A DNA stretch of 64,000 nucleotides from CAVTLG01 sp963735495. Its GTDB lineage: Bacteria; Chloroflexota; Ktedonobacteria; Ktedonobacterales; Ktedonobacteraceae. Below, piece by piece: positions 24,121 through 33,549 of the stretch (position 1 is the first letter of the stretch; each line of letters starts with the position of its first letter). Below the pieces are notes generated by a model, which had not been told where the DNA came from, did not search any database, and worked only from the letters and a program-made list of their open reading frames with translations. The stretch spans positions 496,001-560,000 of the forward strand of contig CAVTLG010000009.1 in the NCBI GenBank assembly GCA_963735495.1, read 5' to 3'. The position numbers and the translations under genes were made by a program.

Positions 24121-25820
24121 ATTCAAGCAACGGAAAGTCACGATGGCGACGTGGAGGGATTAAGAAATTCTGGCGTCGCGTTGCCTGCAAGAAGCCTTCC
24201 AGTCCATCATCGTTACCATCAGCGGGCTCAAACTCTCCCTCTGGGAAGAAGGGCCGGGGGACGCTGGTGGCGGTGCCCCCCTGTTGTCCGACTTTGACAT
24301 AGTCAAGGGATGCAGCATTGACACGCATAACGCGGAAGAATTTCGGACGTGGGGACAAAGACTGAGAATTCCAGGGTGGGTTGTGTTGACCCATCAGGTA
24401 CATCCAGGCTGGAGAGACCTGGCCCGTCGATGCGGATATGCAGCGGTGTACCATCAGCGGCACGCGAGGAGCGCTGTAACCCTTGTTCATGTCCTACCCG
24501 ATACTTCTTGTGATCGGTTACCAGGGGATCAAAGTTGGTGGCGATATCATGAGCCCCCATAACCATATCTGGGAGGTAGGCTGACTTTTGTTGCGTTGCC
24601 AGGTCGCCTTTGGGGGCACCCAGGCCGCCGCCGTTAGTAAATGGGTCGGTGGGGTCTTCAGGGAACGGGAAGCCAGAGGTTCCATCTGCCTGTTTGGAAC
24701 GGAACATATACTGAACACGCTCATGGTAGGGCTCGTCGCTGCCAGGAGTTTTGTCATAGAACTGGGCAAGGTCATCGATGACATGAGAGAGGTGCTGAAT
24801 TGCACCGTTGTCGAAGTAATCCGTAGACTTCGCGGTCGTTAATTTCCCAAGACTGCCTCCGGCGTTGGCGCTAGCAAAGGTCACGGTTGCAGCGGTGGGG
24901 GCGCTGCCGCTGATCTGCTGATCCACAAACCCCATCCACATTGAGGAGGCCGGGTTGATTTCGGTGGCAAACGACGGAAATGGGGCCACCCCGGTGGCTT
25001 TATAGTGATCGGCGAGTTGACGCGGAAGTCCGGGTTGCACAAAGTTTAAGCGCGACGGTCCGAAGATGAAGAGTCCATTGAAAGCTGGCGAGGCGACTGA
25101 ATTGTCATTAAGGTGATTGCTGCCATTGAGCCAGGCTGCAACATCGGTGATATTCGCCAGCGAGTCGCTACGCAGGGTAAAGAGCACATCATTCTGCTCA
25201 ATCTGGACAGGCACGTTAAAGAGTCGCTTGCTGATGCCGGGGTTAAGTGGTGAAACATCGGTTGGGCCGGGGACCGCCTCTTCAAGCACAAAACGACTGG
25301 GATCGGACGTCAGACGTGGCATGTGGCTTTCCACCACGGAACGGGGCAGACGACGAAAGTAGGGAAGACCATAGGACACAAAGGAAAAGATTCCACTGGG
25401 GGAGAAGGCGTAAGTGGCTTCAATGGTCTTGAGTGCATCAGATAGAACCGATCGGTCGTGTATGGTAGGAAGACGGGTGAGCGTTGCCGGAGCCAGGAAG
25501 GTATAGACCACCCCGAACTGAACGGGTATACCGGTGATGGTCTGCACCGGGTGAATAAAGTTCCCGATGTTGTACTGGATATCCGAATATCCGTGGAATG
25601 GCGTGGCTCCCACACGTTTGGGCATCCAGGATTTCACGCCAAGTGTGGCCAGAGTGGTGGCTATGGTACCAACTCCACCTACTTTGAGCAAGGTTCGCCG
25701 ACTCACCGGTTTGGCTGGGAGTTTTTCAATCTCATCCAATGAAATATGGCTTTGTTCGTGAGGGCGAACGGATGTCGCATAGATCGGACAGCGTCCGGGT
25801 TGGGATGATGGTGTGCTCAT
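24113..25820 (-). pseudogene. Tat-exported Dyp-peroxidase-like (DUF7405-type) protein, frameshifted
   Basis: A Tat leader (SRRTLLKVGGVGTIATTLAT, about 40-60) begins a protein resembling DUF7405/Dyp-type heme peroxidase relatives: FSFVSYGLPYFRRLP, a short HLSHVIDDLAQFYD helix and a long C-terminal half. Read directly, the frame stops at 24303 after PTSEILPRYACQCC. An extra T in 24341-24343 causes this. Without it the frame continues PTSEFFRVMRVNAASLDYVK and ends ATRRQNFLIPPRRHRDFPL near 24113, matching the expected family tail with the Arg-rich heme-side motif. The product would be about 568 residues, exported folded. The start at 25820 has AAAGG about 11 bases upstream. Confidence 0.62.
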
Positions 25821-26033
25821 TAAAAGAATGCCTTTCTAAATATCGTTATGTGTTTCCACATTGGTGCTGATAAGCGAAGGATTCCCTTGCCAGAACCCTT
25901 TTCTCTGAGCATTTTCCTGTCTTTCAGGTCAGCCAAGGATGTCTATGAGGACACCATTGGCTGGCTGTTCTCTCCCGAGAAGACGCTTTTGTCTTCAGGG
26001 TTGAAACTGGTTTCCGGCTTGATAGCTGAACGA

Positions 26034-28793
26034 TCAGCTCAATATCTCAATGCCATTGATCTGAGCCTGATCAATCACAGAGGAGAACTGGATGGTGATC
26101 GTCCCAGTTATAGTAGAGACCGCACTAAATTGTTCAACCACGGCTTTGTTGGCCCCACCTGCAGTGTCAAAAATATCAAAATAGGTCAACACTGGCTGGC
26201 CGTTGATGTTGATATTAAAGACGCGTTTTCCTGCTGCTTTCCAATACGTCTCTGCGAAATGCAGGCGCACTGTATAGTTGGTATTGGGTTTCAGGCCGGG
26301 AATGGTGTAGCTAAAAGAATGGCCAACACGATTTGTCTGGTAAACAGCCTGGGGGGCAGGATTACTCACGCCACTGGTATCGATGGTGTGCGTGGACTTG
26401 CTTGCTCTCGCTCCAGTAAAGTCCGTGTCAGCCACGAAGGAACCGCTGGCCGGGCCGCCCGCGTTAATTTGTACACTTCCAGCTCCAGTTCCAGGCGTCG
26501 GCATAGACGAACTGCCGATCACTTCGATGCCATTGACCTGGGCATTATCTTTGACGGTGATGAACTGGATCGTGATCGTGCCACTGGTGCTGGCGGTCGC
26601 CGTGAATGGCTTAACAACCGCAATATCGGCCCCCCCAGCAGTCGCAAGAATATCGAAGTTACTCAATACTGGAACGCCATTGATATTGACATTAAAGACG
26701 CGTTTGCCGGCGGTTGCCCAGTAGGTCTCAGCAAAGTGCAGTCGCACCGTGTAGGACGCGCCAACTGTCAGACCTGGGATCGTGTAGCTAAAGTTACCAA
26801 AACGGTTGGTCTGGTAGACCGCCTGAGGAGACGGGTTACTTACCTTGCTGGTGTCAATGGTCTTGCTAGAATGCGCAGTAAGGCCGCCGCTAAAGCCCGT
26901 ATCAGCCACGAAGGAGCCGCTGGTCTGGCCGCCTGCGTTAATTTGTACACTTCCAGCTCCAGGCGCTGGGGTTGGTGTTGGTGTTGGCGTTGAGCCAGGC
27001 TTCGGTGTCGGTGTTGGCGTTGAGCCAGGCTTCGGTGTCGGTGTTGGCGTTGAGCCAGGCTTTGGTGTCGGTGTTGGTGTTGAGCCAGGAGTTGGTGTCG
27101 GCGCTGAGCCTGAAGGGAGGAGGCCAAAGATCGCCAGACTCGCGCTCGTGCCCACAAATACTTCACCATTGGCTACCGCGGTGCTAGTGAACTTCACATA
27201 CCCAGTCAGACTATCGCGGCTCGCAACCTGTCGACTGTCGTATAATTCATCCGTCAGATTGCTGGCGTCGTAGGCTCGCAGCGTTGCTCCTGAGTCGACA
27301 CTCCAGAGAATACCTGTTCCTGGGGCTGTTCCGTTGCTTGAAACAACGGCATCCCCACCGGTAAAACCAAATGACACCGCCGTCGTTGAGGTGGGAGCAG
27401 TCGAAAGCTTCCCATTGCTCCATGCAAATGCTTTGGTGGGGCCACCTGCTACCGAGAAATACACATACTGTCCATTCGGACCGTTCCAGAAAGCAGGAAC
27501 ACTAAAGAGTGATCCAACAAATCCAGGTGAGAATTCCTGCTGAACCTTGTCTATGTCTGTGCGGTTCTCTTCCGCGCTTCCATTACAGGTAAGATTTGGG
27601 TCGGCGGTATACTTTCCCATACTCGTCGTGTTCACCACATAGGCACGTCGCTCTTTGCCACCTCCAATCAGCGCATTCGCTCCTGGAACCAACATGGGGC
27701 CTCCAGAACCGAGATCTTGATCGCCCTGTTGAAGACATAGCTGGTTAAAAGGGGTAAAGTAGTCTTGAATCTGCAACTGAGTATTCAGACGCACAAAGCT
27801 ATCGCCAACATCACTTCCACCTGTATTGGCGTTGAATGACCCATTACCGTCCGCAAAGTAGATGTTCCCGTTATTGTCAGATATTATTCCCCCGCCGCCA
27901 CCCCAGATTCCTCCCTGTTTACCGGCAGGAGTGTCAACGTACGCATTCACTTGCTGAAACGAGGAACCGTTGTAGCTATAGCTCAGGATCCAGCCATGAT
28001 AGTCCCCACTATCACAGTATGAAGAGAAGGCGACATAGACTTTCCCACCCACCAGGATAAGCGCCGAGCGTTGGCGCTCCAGGTGGGCATTAAAGGTGAG
28101 AGTACCACCGGAACTCGCGTCACCCGTCCCCGGGACGGATGCTTGAAGCACGATCGGCGCGCTTTTGTCCAGCCCGGTGGTCACATCCAGAGCATGCAAA
28201 CGAAAGACCTCGTTCCCATTTTCTTGCGAATCGGCAACGACATACATCGTGTTTGTCGTTGAGTCGATGACTGGTGTGCCGGTAATACCAATGATCGGTT
28301 GCATATCACCACAACCGGGACCGAATTCGTCGGTATAGGGCACTGCCGTAGCACCGCTGGGCAGCAAACTGGTCTTCCAGAGCGGGGCAACGGCGCTGGT
28401 CTGGTCGGCATCGAACGCATAGACGCTATCATTCTCGGTGGCAGCGAAAACGACGTTGTGAACCTTCCCACCAATAGTGAGGTTGGGAAGATAGAGTGGT
28501 TGCGCATACATTTGTCCATCAACCGGATAGGAAACTCGCTTGCCAAAGTGAGACGAGTTGACGTTGCTGGTATTTAAAATGGTCTCATTGGGATATTGTC
28601 CTGTTTGACCATTATTGTTTCGGTATGTCGTCACCGCAGAATTGGCTGCAGCGGCATTCACTGCTTGTCGCAGAAGATTAGCTGTGAGGAGCGTTCCTCC
28701 TGCGACGACAAATATGAGCAACACAGCACATAATGCTATGAGGATAGATCGCTTTGGTTTCTTCGGGTGAACTGATAAAGGGAGTTTATACAT
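26034..28793 (-). CDS. Membrane-anchored beta-propeller protein with two malectin domains
   Basis: 919 residues. An N-terminal membrane anchor (ILIALCAVLLIFVVAGGTLL, about 17-36) is followed by a PQQ-like beta-propeller region to about 560 (VVFAATENDSVYAFDAD, GIWGGGGGIISDNNGNIYFA). A PTPTPKPGST linker (about 565-615) leads to two malectin-type carbohydrate-binding domains (about 618-765 and 772-919; VQINAGG, FVADTDF, YTVRLHFAETYW, NGIEV). Malectin domains bind di-glucose-type glycans, so the protein probably displays a glycan-binding surface outside the cell. The propeller's catalytic role, if any, is unknown. AAAGGAG precedes ATG 28793. It is tandem with a second malectin gene on the same strand. 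Confidence 0.82.
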   Translation of the reverse strand: MYKLPLSVHPKKPKRSILIALCAVLLIFVVAGGTLLTANLLRQAVNAAAANSAVTTYRNNNGQTGQYPNETILNTSNVNSSHFGKRVSYPVDGQMYAQPLYLPNLTIGGKVHNVVFAATENDSVYAFDADQTSAVAPLWKTSLLPSGATAVPYTDEFGPGCGDMQPIIGITGTPVIDSTTNTMYVVADSQENGNEVFRLHALDVTTGLDKSAPIVLQASVPGTGDASSGGTLTFNAHLERQRSALILVGGKVYVAFSSYCDSGDYHGWILSYSYNGSSFQQVNAYVDTPAGKQGGIWGGGGGIISDNNGNIYFADGNGSFNANTGGSDVGDSFVRLNTQLQIQDYFTPFNQLCLQQGDQDLGSGGPMLVPGANALIGGGKERRAYVVNTTSMGKYTADPNLTCNGSAEENRTDIDKVQQEFSPGFVGSLFSVPAFWNGPNGQYVYFSVAGGPTKAFAWSNGKLSTAPTSTTAVSFGFTGGDAVVSSNGTAPGTGILWSVDSGATLRAYDASNLTDELYDSRQVASRDSLTGYVKFTSTAVANGEVFVGTSASLAIFGLLPSGSAPTPTPGSTPTPTPKPGSTPTPTPKPGSTPTPTPKPGSTPTPTPTPAPGAGSVQINAGGQTSGSFVADTGFSGGLTAHSSKTIDTSKVSNPSPQAVYQTNRFGNFSYTIPGLTVGASYTVRLHFAETYWATAGKRVFNVNINGVPVLSNFDILATAGGADIAVVKPFTATASTSGTITIQFITVKDNAQVNGIEVIGSSSMPTPGTGAGSVQINAGGPASGSFVADTDFTGARASKSTHTIDTSGVSNPAPQAVYQTNRVGHSFSYTIPGLKPNTNYTVRLHFAETYWKAAGKRVFNININGQPVLTYFDIFDTAGGANKAVVEQFSAVSTITGTITIQFSSVIDQAQINGIEILS
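26985..27110 (-). repeat. 30-base repeats encoding the Pro-Thr linker
   Basis: Three to four near-identical 30-base units (around GTTGGCGTTGAGCCAGGCTT) encode GSTPTPTPKP decapeptides between propeller and malectin domains. High identity suggests length variability. Confidence 0.85.
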
Positions 28794-28985
28794 CCTGTAT
28801 CTCCTTTATGGAAAATACCCATTCGTATTCTAAAAGGACTACCTATCTGTTATGCTTGTAGTCAGATACGAATGGCGAGTGGCTCGTCGTGCATTCGATC
28901 ACTGAGAAGTCCTCGAACACCCATCGGCATGCCACTCGCCATTGCCGCTGTCTCTGCAGTGCAGAGCGCGAGCCTCATCGTGAGT

Positions 28986-30749
28986 CTAGTTCGGGGCCAC
29001 CGACACCTCATTAGAATCGGGTGACACGCCCACGCTGTTGTTGGCGGCAACATTGTAGAAGTATGTCTTGCCGTTGTGCAGACCAGTATCCGTGAACGTG
29101 GTCGTCGTGCCGTTCACGGTAGCGATGGGTGTGGGAAGTTCACCGTCCGTAGCAGTACCACGATAGATGGTGTACGAGGTCGGATTTCCGGTGCTGCTAC
29201 CTGTCCAGGTAAGCGTCACCGTGGTGCTGCCGGGCGTCGCGGCCAGATTAGTTGGGCCACTGGGAACGGAAGCGTTGGCTGGGGTCACGGTCATTTCATC
29301 GACGCGGGAAACACCATGATCCGAGACGGCAAGCAAGGAGATCGAATTGACCCCGGCGTTCAATTGGACCTGGAGAGATGAGTCTTGAAACGCGCTGAAG
29401 CTACCAGTGATCGTGAAACGCTCTGTGCTGGTAATGATCCGACCGTTGACCATCAGCCCCATCTGCCGATTCTTCACGGAGGGGAAGAGTCCTCCCGCGA
29501 AGGCATAGCGCCAATCAATCGTATATAGGCCGCTCTTCGATACCACGACGTTGTTGAATGTCATCGTGCCATCGGTCGAATAGGCCATATCTATGACGCG
29601 TTTTCCCGGCGCGAGCGCGCCGGAGGAACCGAGTACCTGAGGGAACCAGCCTTTCAGCTCCTGGAACCAGTCAAAGCCGCCGAGTAGGGCATCTTTGCCA
29701 TAGAAAATCAGCGAAGAGCCAGAAGGTATACCCGCGACGTTGCCACCGGTGCCGATCGGCGGGGGTGTCATAGAAGCGTCCTCAGCTGTCCGCCCGGATT
29801 CACCAGCCGCGTTCACCGCGCTGATCTCGTAGTAGTAGATCAGTTTGTTGCTCAGGTTCGCGTCCTTATAGGACAGGGCACTCGTCGATACGAGCGGGGT
29901 ATTTCCCTCAGCGCCCGGCTGGGTACTTCGGTAGATGCGGTAGCCGGTCGCGCCCGGACTCGCCGTCCAGGTGACCGTGATCGACGAATCACTGTTGGCG
30001 TGCAACTCTTCACTGGGTGGAGTGATGGGCGCTCCACTACCACCAGATGTGGACGTGGAAGTCGGCGTCGGAGTGGCGGACGTTCCTCCAGGTGTGGAGG
30101 TAGGCGTCGGAGTAGCAGGCGTTCCTCCAGGTGTGGAGGTCGGTATCGGAGTAGCGGACGTTGCCCCAAGAACCTCAATGCCATTGACTTGAGCGCTATC
30201 TTTGACGGAGGTGAACTGGATGCTGATTGCTCCGGTGGTCGAAGCTGTCGCATTGAACTGTTCCACCACGGCAATGGCTGCCCCTCCAGCGGTCGCAAAA
30301 ATATCAAAGTTGGTCAGGACCGGAGTGCCGTTGATAGTCACATTGAAAAGACGCTTGCCAGCGGCCTTCCAGTAGATTTCGGCGAAGTGGAGGCGCACCG
30401 TGTAGGTCGCCTGAGCGGTCAGATTGGGAATAGTATAGCGAAAATTCCGGCCGAGGCGACTGGACTGATAGACGGCCTGTGGAGCGGGATTGGTCACGCC
30501 ACTGGTGATCACGGTCTTGGTGTGATGCGAAGCCGTGCCACCGCTAAAATCGGTGTCCGCGACAAACGGGGGAGCCGCAGGCCCGCCAGCATCGATTTGC
30601 ACTGTGCCAGCCGCACGAGTTGTAGAAGCATGAGCGGGAAATAGTGTGTATCCGCCAATCACTAAACTGATCATGGCAGCACCTATCAGCACTATCTGCC
30701 ACAGAACCGATTTTCGACGCATTACACTACCGAGAAAATGTACATTCAT
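28986..30749 (-). CDS. Secreted malectin-FN3-CBM-FN3 protein
   Basis: About 587 residues. Order: hydrophobic signal or anchor (LWQIVLIGAAMISLVIGGYT), malectin domain (about 45-195), PTSTPGGT linker, fibronectin type III (about 255-345, VTWTASPGATGYRIYRS), a CBM35/CBM6-like beta-sandwich (about 360-490, FNNVVVSKSGLYTIDWRYAF), and a second FN3 (about 495-587). No catalytic domain is visible, so it is probably a glycan-binding or adhesive surface protein. ATG 30749 is chosen over the frame start at 30791 because AAGGAGAAAGTT precedes it. Its malectin domain is nearly identical over long stretches to that of the divergent GH64 gene, a sign of recent duplication. Confidence 0.82.
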   Translation of the reverse strand: MNVHFLGSVMRRKSVLWQIVLIGAAMISLVIGGYTLFPAHASTTRAAGTVQIDAGGPAAPPFVADTDFSGGTASHHTKTVITSGVTNPAPQAVYQSSRLGRNFRYTIPNLTAQATYTVRLHFAEIYWKAAGKRLFNVTINGTPVLTNFDIFATAGGAAIAVVEQFNATASTTGAISIQFTSVKDSAQVNGIEVLGATSATPIPTSTPGGTPATPTPTSTPGGTSATPTPTSTSTSGGSGAPITPPSEELHANSDSSITVTWTASPGATGYRIYRSTQPGAEGNTPLVSTSALSYKDANLSNKLIYYYEISAVNAAGESGRTAEDASMTPPPIGTGGNVAGIPSGSSLIFYGKDALLGGFDWFQELKGWFPQVLGSSGALAPGKRVIDMAYSTDGTMTFNNVVVSKSGLYTIDWRYAFAGGLFPSVKNRQMGLMVNGRIITSTERFTITGSFSAFQDSSLQVQLNAGVNSISLLAVSDHGVSRVDEMTVTPANASVPSGPTNLAATPGSTTVTLTWTGSSTGNPTSYTIYRGTATDGELPTPIATVNGTTTTFTDTGLHNGKTYFYNVAANNSVGVSPDSNEVSVAPN

Positions 30750-31343
30750 AACTTTCTCCTTTTCTCTCTTGCACGCCGAGATGACATACATGAAGAGGGT
30801 CTGGCTATCTGCTGAAATATTGCCAGTTCAATCTGGTATGTACCTGTTGTCTATGCTACAGGTTGTTCATGCCAAGGTCTATCGACTTTCGGGGTTCATG
30901 CACACTTTCGACGATTTGAGAACTCAGAGAGGAGTAATGCGAGGGCAAATACAGTACGAACAAAATATTCTTCATGATGAAAAAAATCTTCTTTTTGTAC
31001 TACTACGACTACTACTGGAACAAACTCCATATCTGGATCTTCAAACTAAAAAGAACTTTTCGGCCTTGACAACAAAAGTATAAAGGGAAAAAAGGTCTTT
31101 GAAAGGGGCCATAGAGGGTCGGTTTGGGGATCATACTGGGTGGAAGAACAAGTTGTCATGTATCTGTTACGAGATCTTCCCCGCGTTTTCAATTTGAGAT
31201 TGTGTACTTGTCATGCTCCACCAGCGTCATACTCAAGAAACCGACCCTCTATGGTCCCTTTCAAAGACCTTTTTTCCCTTTATACTTCTGTTGTCAAGGT
31301 CAAAAAGTTCTTTTTAGTTTGAACACTTAAGTAAGGAGATATC
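30750..31343. promoter_or_regulatory. Divergent region between malectin and GH64 genes
   Basis: 594 bases between divergent secreted-protein genes. The central part is a long inverted repeat (31040-31323). Each arm contains TTGACA or its complement near TATAAA-like bases. No gene was found. AAGGAG precedes the GH64 ATG. Confidence 0.5.
31040..31323. repeat. 86-base inverted repeat with 112-base spacer
   Basis: 31040-31125 matches the reverse complement of 31238-31323 with about four mismatches, including the shared runs AAAGGGAAAAAAGGTCTTTG and CCATAGAGGGTCGGTTT. Transcribed, it would form a very long hairpin ending 20 bases before the GH64 start codon. It could be a MITE or a regulatory structure. 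Confidence 0.85.
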
Positions 31344-33137
31344 ATGGACACACATCCACCCGATGCTGCAACGCATCGCGGACCATTGCAACATCTGAGC
31401 CGCAGATCATGGCAATCTTTGATCAGCCTTTTTCTGCTCTTAAGCATTCTGTCTGGCTTTTTCATAGCCTCCTCGCTTTACGCTCGCTCTTCTAAAGCCT
31501 CCGCGGCGAACGGCGTGCAGATTAACGCGGGCGGGCCTGCGGTTTCCCCCTTTGTCGCGGACACCGATTTTAGCGGTGGCACGGTTTCGCATCACACCAA
31601 GACCGTGATCACCAGTGGCGTGACCAATCCCGCTCCACAGGCCGTCTATCAGTCCATTCGCTTCGGCAACTTCACCTATAAGATCCCTGGCCTTACACCC
31701 AATGCTGGCTACACGGTGCGGCTGGATTTTGCTGAGATCTACTGGACCCAGGCTGGCAAGCGTCTTTTTAATGTGACCATCAACGGCACTCCGGTTCTGA
31801 CCCACTTCGATATTTTTGCCACCGCTGGAGGGGCCAACAAAGCGATCGACAAGCAATTCAGCGCAACGGCCAGCAGCAGTGGGACGATCACGATCCAGTT
31901 CATCACTGTCAAAGATAACGCCCAGATCAACGGTGTTGAAATACTGAGCGGAAGCTCGACGGCTCCCACACCCACGCCAACCCATGGGACGACGCCCACG
32001 CCCACGCCCACGCCGACTCCTGGGGTGACCTCAACCCCAGTGACTGGCTCAGCTGGCACTTTCCCGCTCATTTTGCGGAATAATACGCGTGGAATCTGGA
32101 CCAACAGCCAGATCTATGTCATGGTCCTGGGTCAGGCCACACCGGGCCAGTGGTCCTATCTCAAAGCGGATGGGACCCTGGCTCATATCAACCACCTGGA
32201 CGCGAACGCGCCCAATCACCTGACGAAGAATGGCGTCAATTACGCGAATATGGCCTTTACTCTGGCCCAGGCGAGTACGGTGACCATGCCAACTGACCTG
32301 GGAGGCGGGCGTATCTACATCTCAGTTGGCTCACCAATGTACATCCCGATCGCGTCCAATGATAGCGGCTGGGGTGGGCCAGATCCGCAGAATCCCAACG
32401 ATCCCAACGCGAATGTCTACTTCGATTGGTATGAGTTTACCTATCACTACGGTGTGATCCCCTTCGGCGGAAACACCACGCAGGTCGATCAGTTTGGCAT
32501 CCCGATGACCGCGCGTGTGCAGCAAACCTCCAGCGGCTTCGACCAGACTAACGGGACAACTCTGACCAGGGCTCAGATCTTCTCGCAGTACGCTGCCAGC
32601 GTGTCCGCGCCCTTCAAGGGGCTGGCCAATACCTATCGTATTATTGCGCCACGCTCTTCTGCGACATTCGCGCCTGGTGGCAGCCAGGCCAATTACATGC
32701 AGGCATATATTGATCAGACCTGGAACTATTACACTGCCAACCAGTTCACCTTGACGCACGGTGGCGTAACCTTTACCGGTAGGGTGGCCAATGGCCAGCT
32801 GCGGTTTACGCGCAATGGTGCCGGCCCGTTCGTGCTGAACAAACCGACTACGACAGATGTTTTCCAATGTTCTGGTGCCCTGGCTGGAGGTGAACTGGGA
32901 GCCGATTTCTGCGCGGCCTTTAACCGAGGGGTAGTCATGAATACTGCGGACTGGTATAACCCGGCTAAGTACTACACTAGTTCCACCAAGAACGACTACG
33001 CAATGTTCTGGCATCAGGTCAGCATCAACAGCAAGGCGTATGGCTTCCCCTATGATGATGTGAACAACCAGAGCTCGGTTGCCATTCTGTCCAACGCGAA
33101 CCCGCCGACCGCCCTGACGCTGAGCATCGGCTGGTAG
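31344..33137 (+). CDS. Malectin-GH64 beta-1,3-glucanase
   Basis: 597 residues. An N-terminal hydrophobic export signal (LISLFLLLSILSGFFIASSL, about 27-46) is followed by a malectin domain (about 55-205), a PTPTPTP linker and a GH64 catalytic domain (about 235-597). GH64 marks are FPLILRNNTRGIWTNSQIYV, NVYFDWYEFTY, TTQVDQFGIPMTARVQ, and the C-terminal GFPYDDVNNQSSVA with LTLSIGW. GH64 enzymes cut beta-1,3-glucan (laminarin, fungal wall) to pentasaccharides. ATG 31344 has AAGGAG about 7 bases upstream. The malectin module probably targets the enzyme to glucan. Its expression may be affected by the long inverted repeat just upstream. Confidence 0.92.
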   Translation: MDTHPPDAATHRGPLQHLSRRSWQSLISLFLLLSILSGFFIASSLYARSSKASAANGVQINAGGPAVSPFVADTDFSGGTVSHHTKTVITSGVTNPAPQAVYQSIRFGNFTYKIPGLTPNAGYTVRLDFAEIYWTQAGKRLFNVTINGTPVLTHFDIFATAGGANKAIDKQFSATASSSGTITIQFITVKDNAQINGVEILSGSSTAPTPTPTHGTTPTPTPTPTPGVTSTPVTGSAGTFPLILRNNTRGIWTNSQIYVMVLGQATPGQWSYLKADGTLAHINHLDANAPNHLTKNGVNYANMAFTLAQASTVTMPTDLGGGRIYISVGSPMYIPIASNDSGWGGPDPQNPNDPNANVYFDWYEFTYHYGVIPFGGNTTQVDQFGIPMTARVQQTSSGFDQTNGTTLTRAQIFSQYAASVSAPFKGLANTYRIIAPRSSATFAPGGSQANYMQAYIDQTWNYYTANQFTLTHGGVTFTGRVANGQLRFTRNGAGPFVLNKPTTTDVFQCSGALAGGELGADFCAAFNRGVVMNTADWYNPAKYYTSSTKNDYAMFWHQVSINSKAYGFPYDDVNNQSSVAILSNANPPTALTLSIGW

Positions 33138-33201
33138 ATCACCAACAAAAGTGGATGGGCAAGAAGACAGCAACGAGTCTTCAGTATGCTCGTCCAGTGA
33201 T

Positions 33202-33231
33202 ATGGCGGGCCACCTCAAGGTGACCCGCCAT
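33202..33231 (+). terminator. Hairpin after the GH64 gene
   Basis: ATGGCGGGCCACCTC and its near-perfect complement (33202-33231) form a 14- to 15-bp stem. There is no T run. It is likely a terminator or transcript-stabilising hairpin. Confidence 0.55.
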
Positions 33232-33253
33232 GCGCTTTGGAACAATTGCTCTG

Positions 33254-33450
33254 CTAGGGAGTGACCTTGACGACAGTGTTGCGATGCCGACGTTACCTTG
33301 CCCATCGTAAGCGTAGAGGTACACCTTCCAGGTACCTGTTTGCTTTGGTGGAGTGACCGAGAACGAGGTTGGCTCGGTCTGGGTGAACGTCGCGTTCTAT
33401 AGTCCTGGAGTTGCTCGACGTCCCATCCCGCACGACAGTTCATCGCACTT
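33254..33450 (-). pseudogene. C-terminal remnant of a secreted-protein gene
   Basis: On the minus strand, pieces in different frames join into a family-like sequence: VRDGTSSNSRTI, then FTQTEPTSFSVTPPKQTGTW with KVYLYAYDGQGNVGIA, then TVVKVTP and TAG at 33254-33256. Two frame changes within 190 bases show decay (or poor sequence). It looks like the end of an extracellular beta-sandwich domain. The remainder of 33138-33549 shows only the hairpin. Confidence 0.45.
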
Positions 33451-33549
33451 TCCCTCATCGCAATCTCGCCGGGGTTTCAGCCATTTTTCGAGAGAACGCA
33501 TCTCAAGTGAAAAAGGCTGACTCGGTAAGCACCGGTTTAAGAAGGCCAG

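Noticed and set aside
25848..26993. A 381-codon plus-strand frame
   Set aside because: It runs antisense to the malectin domains and has no recognisable product.
32331..33458. A 375-codon minus-strand frame
   Set aside because: It lies antisense to the GH64 catalytic domain. Only its first part (33254-33458) overlaps the remnant discussed.
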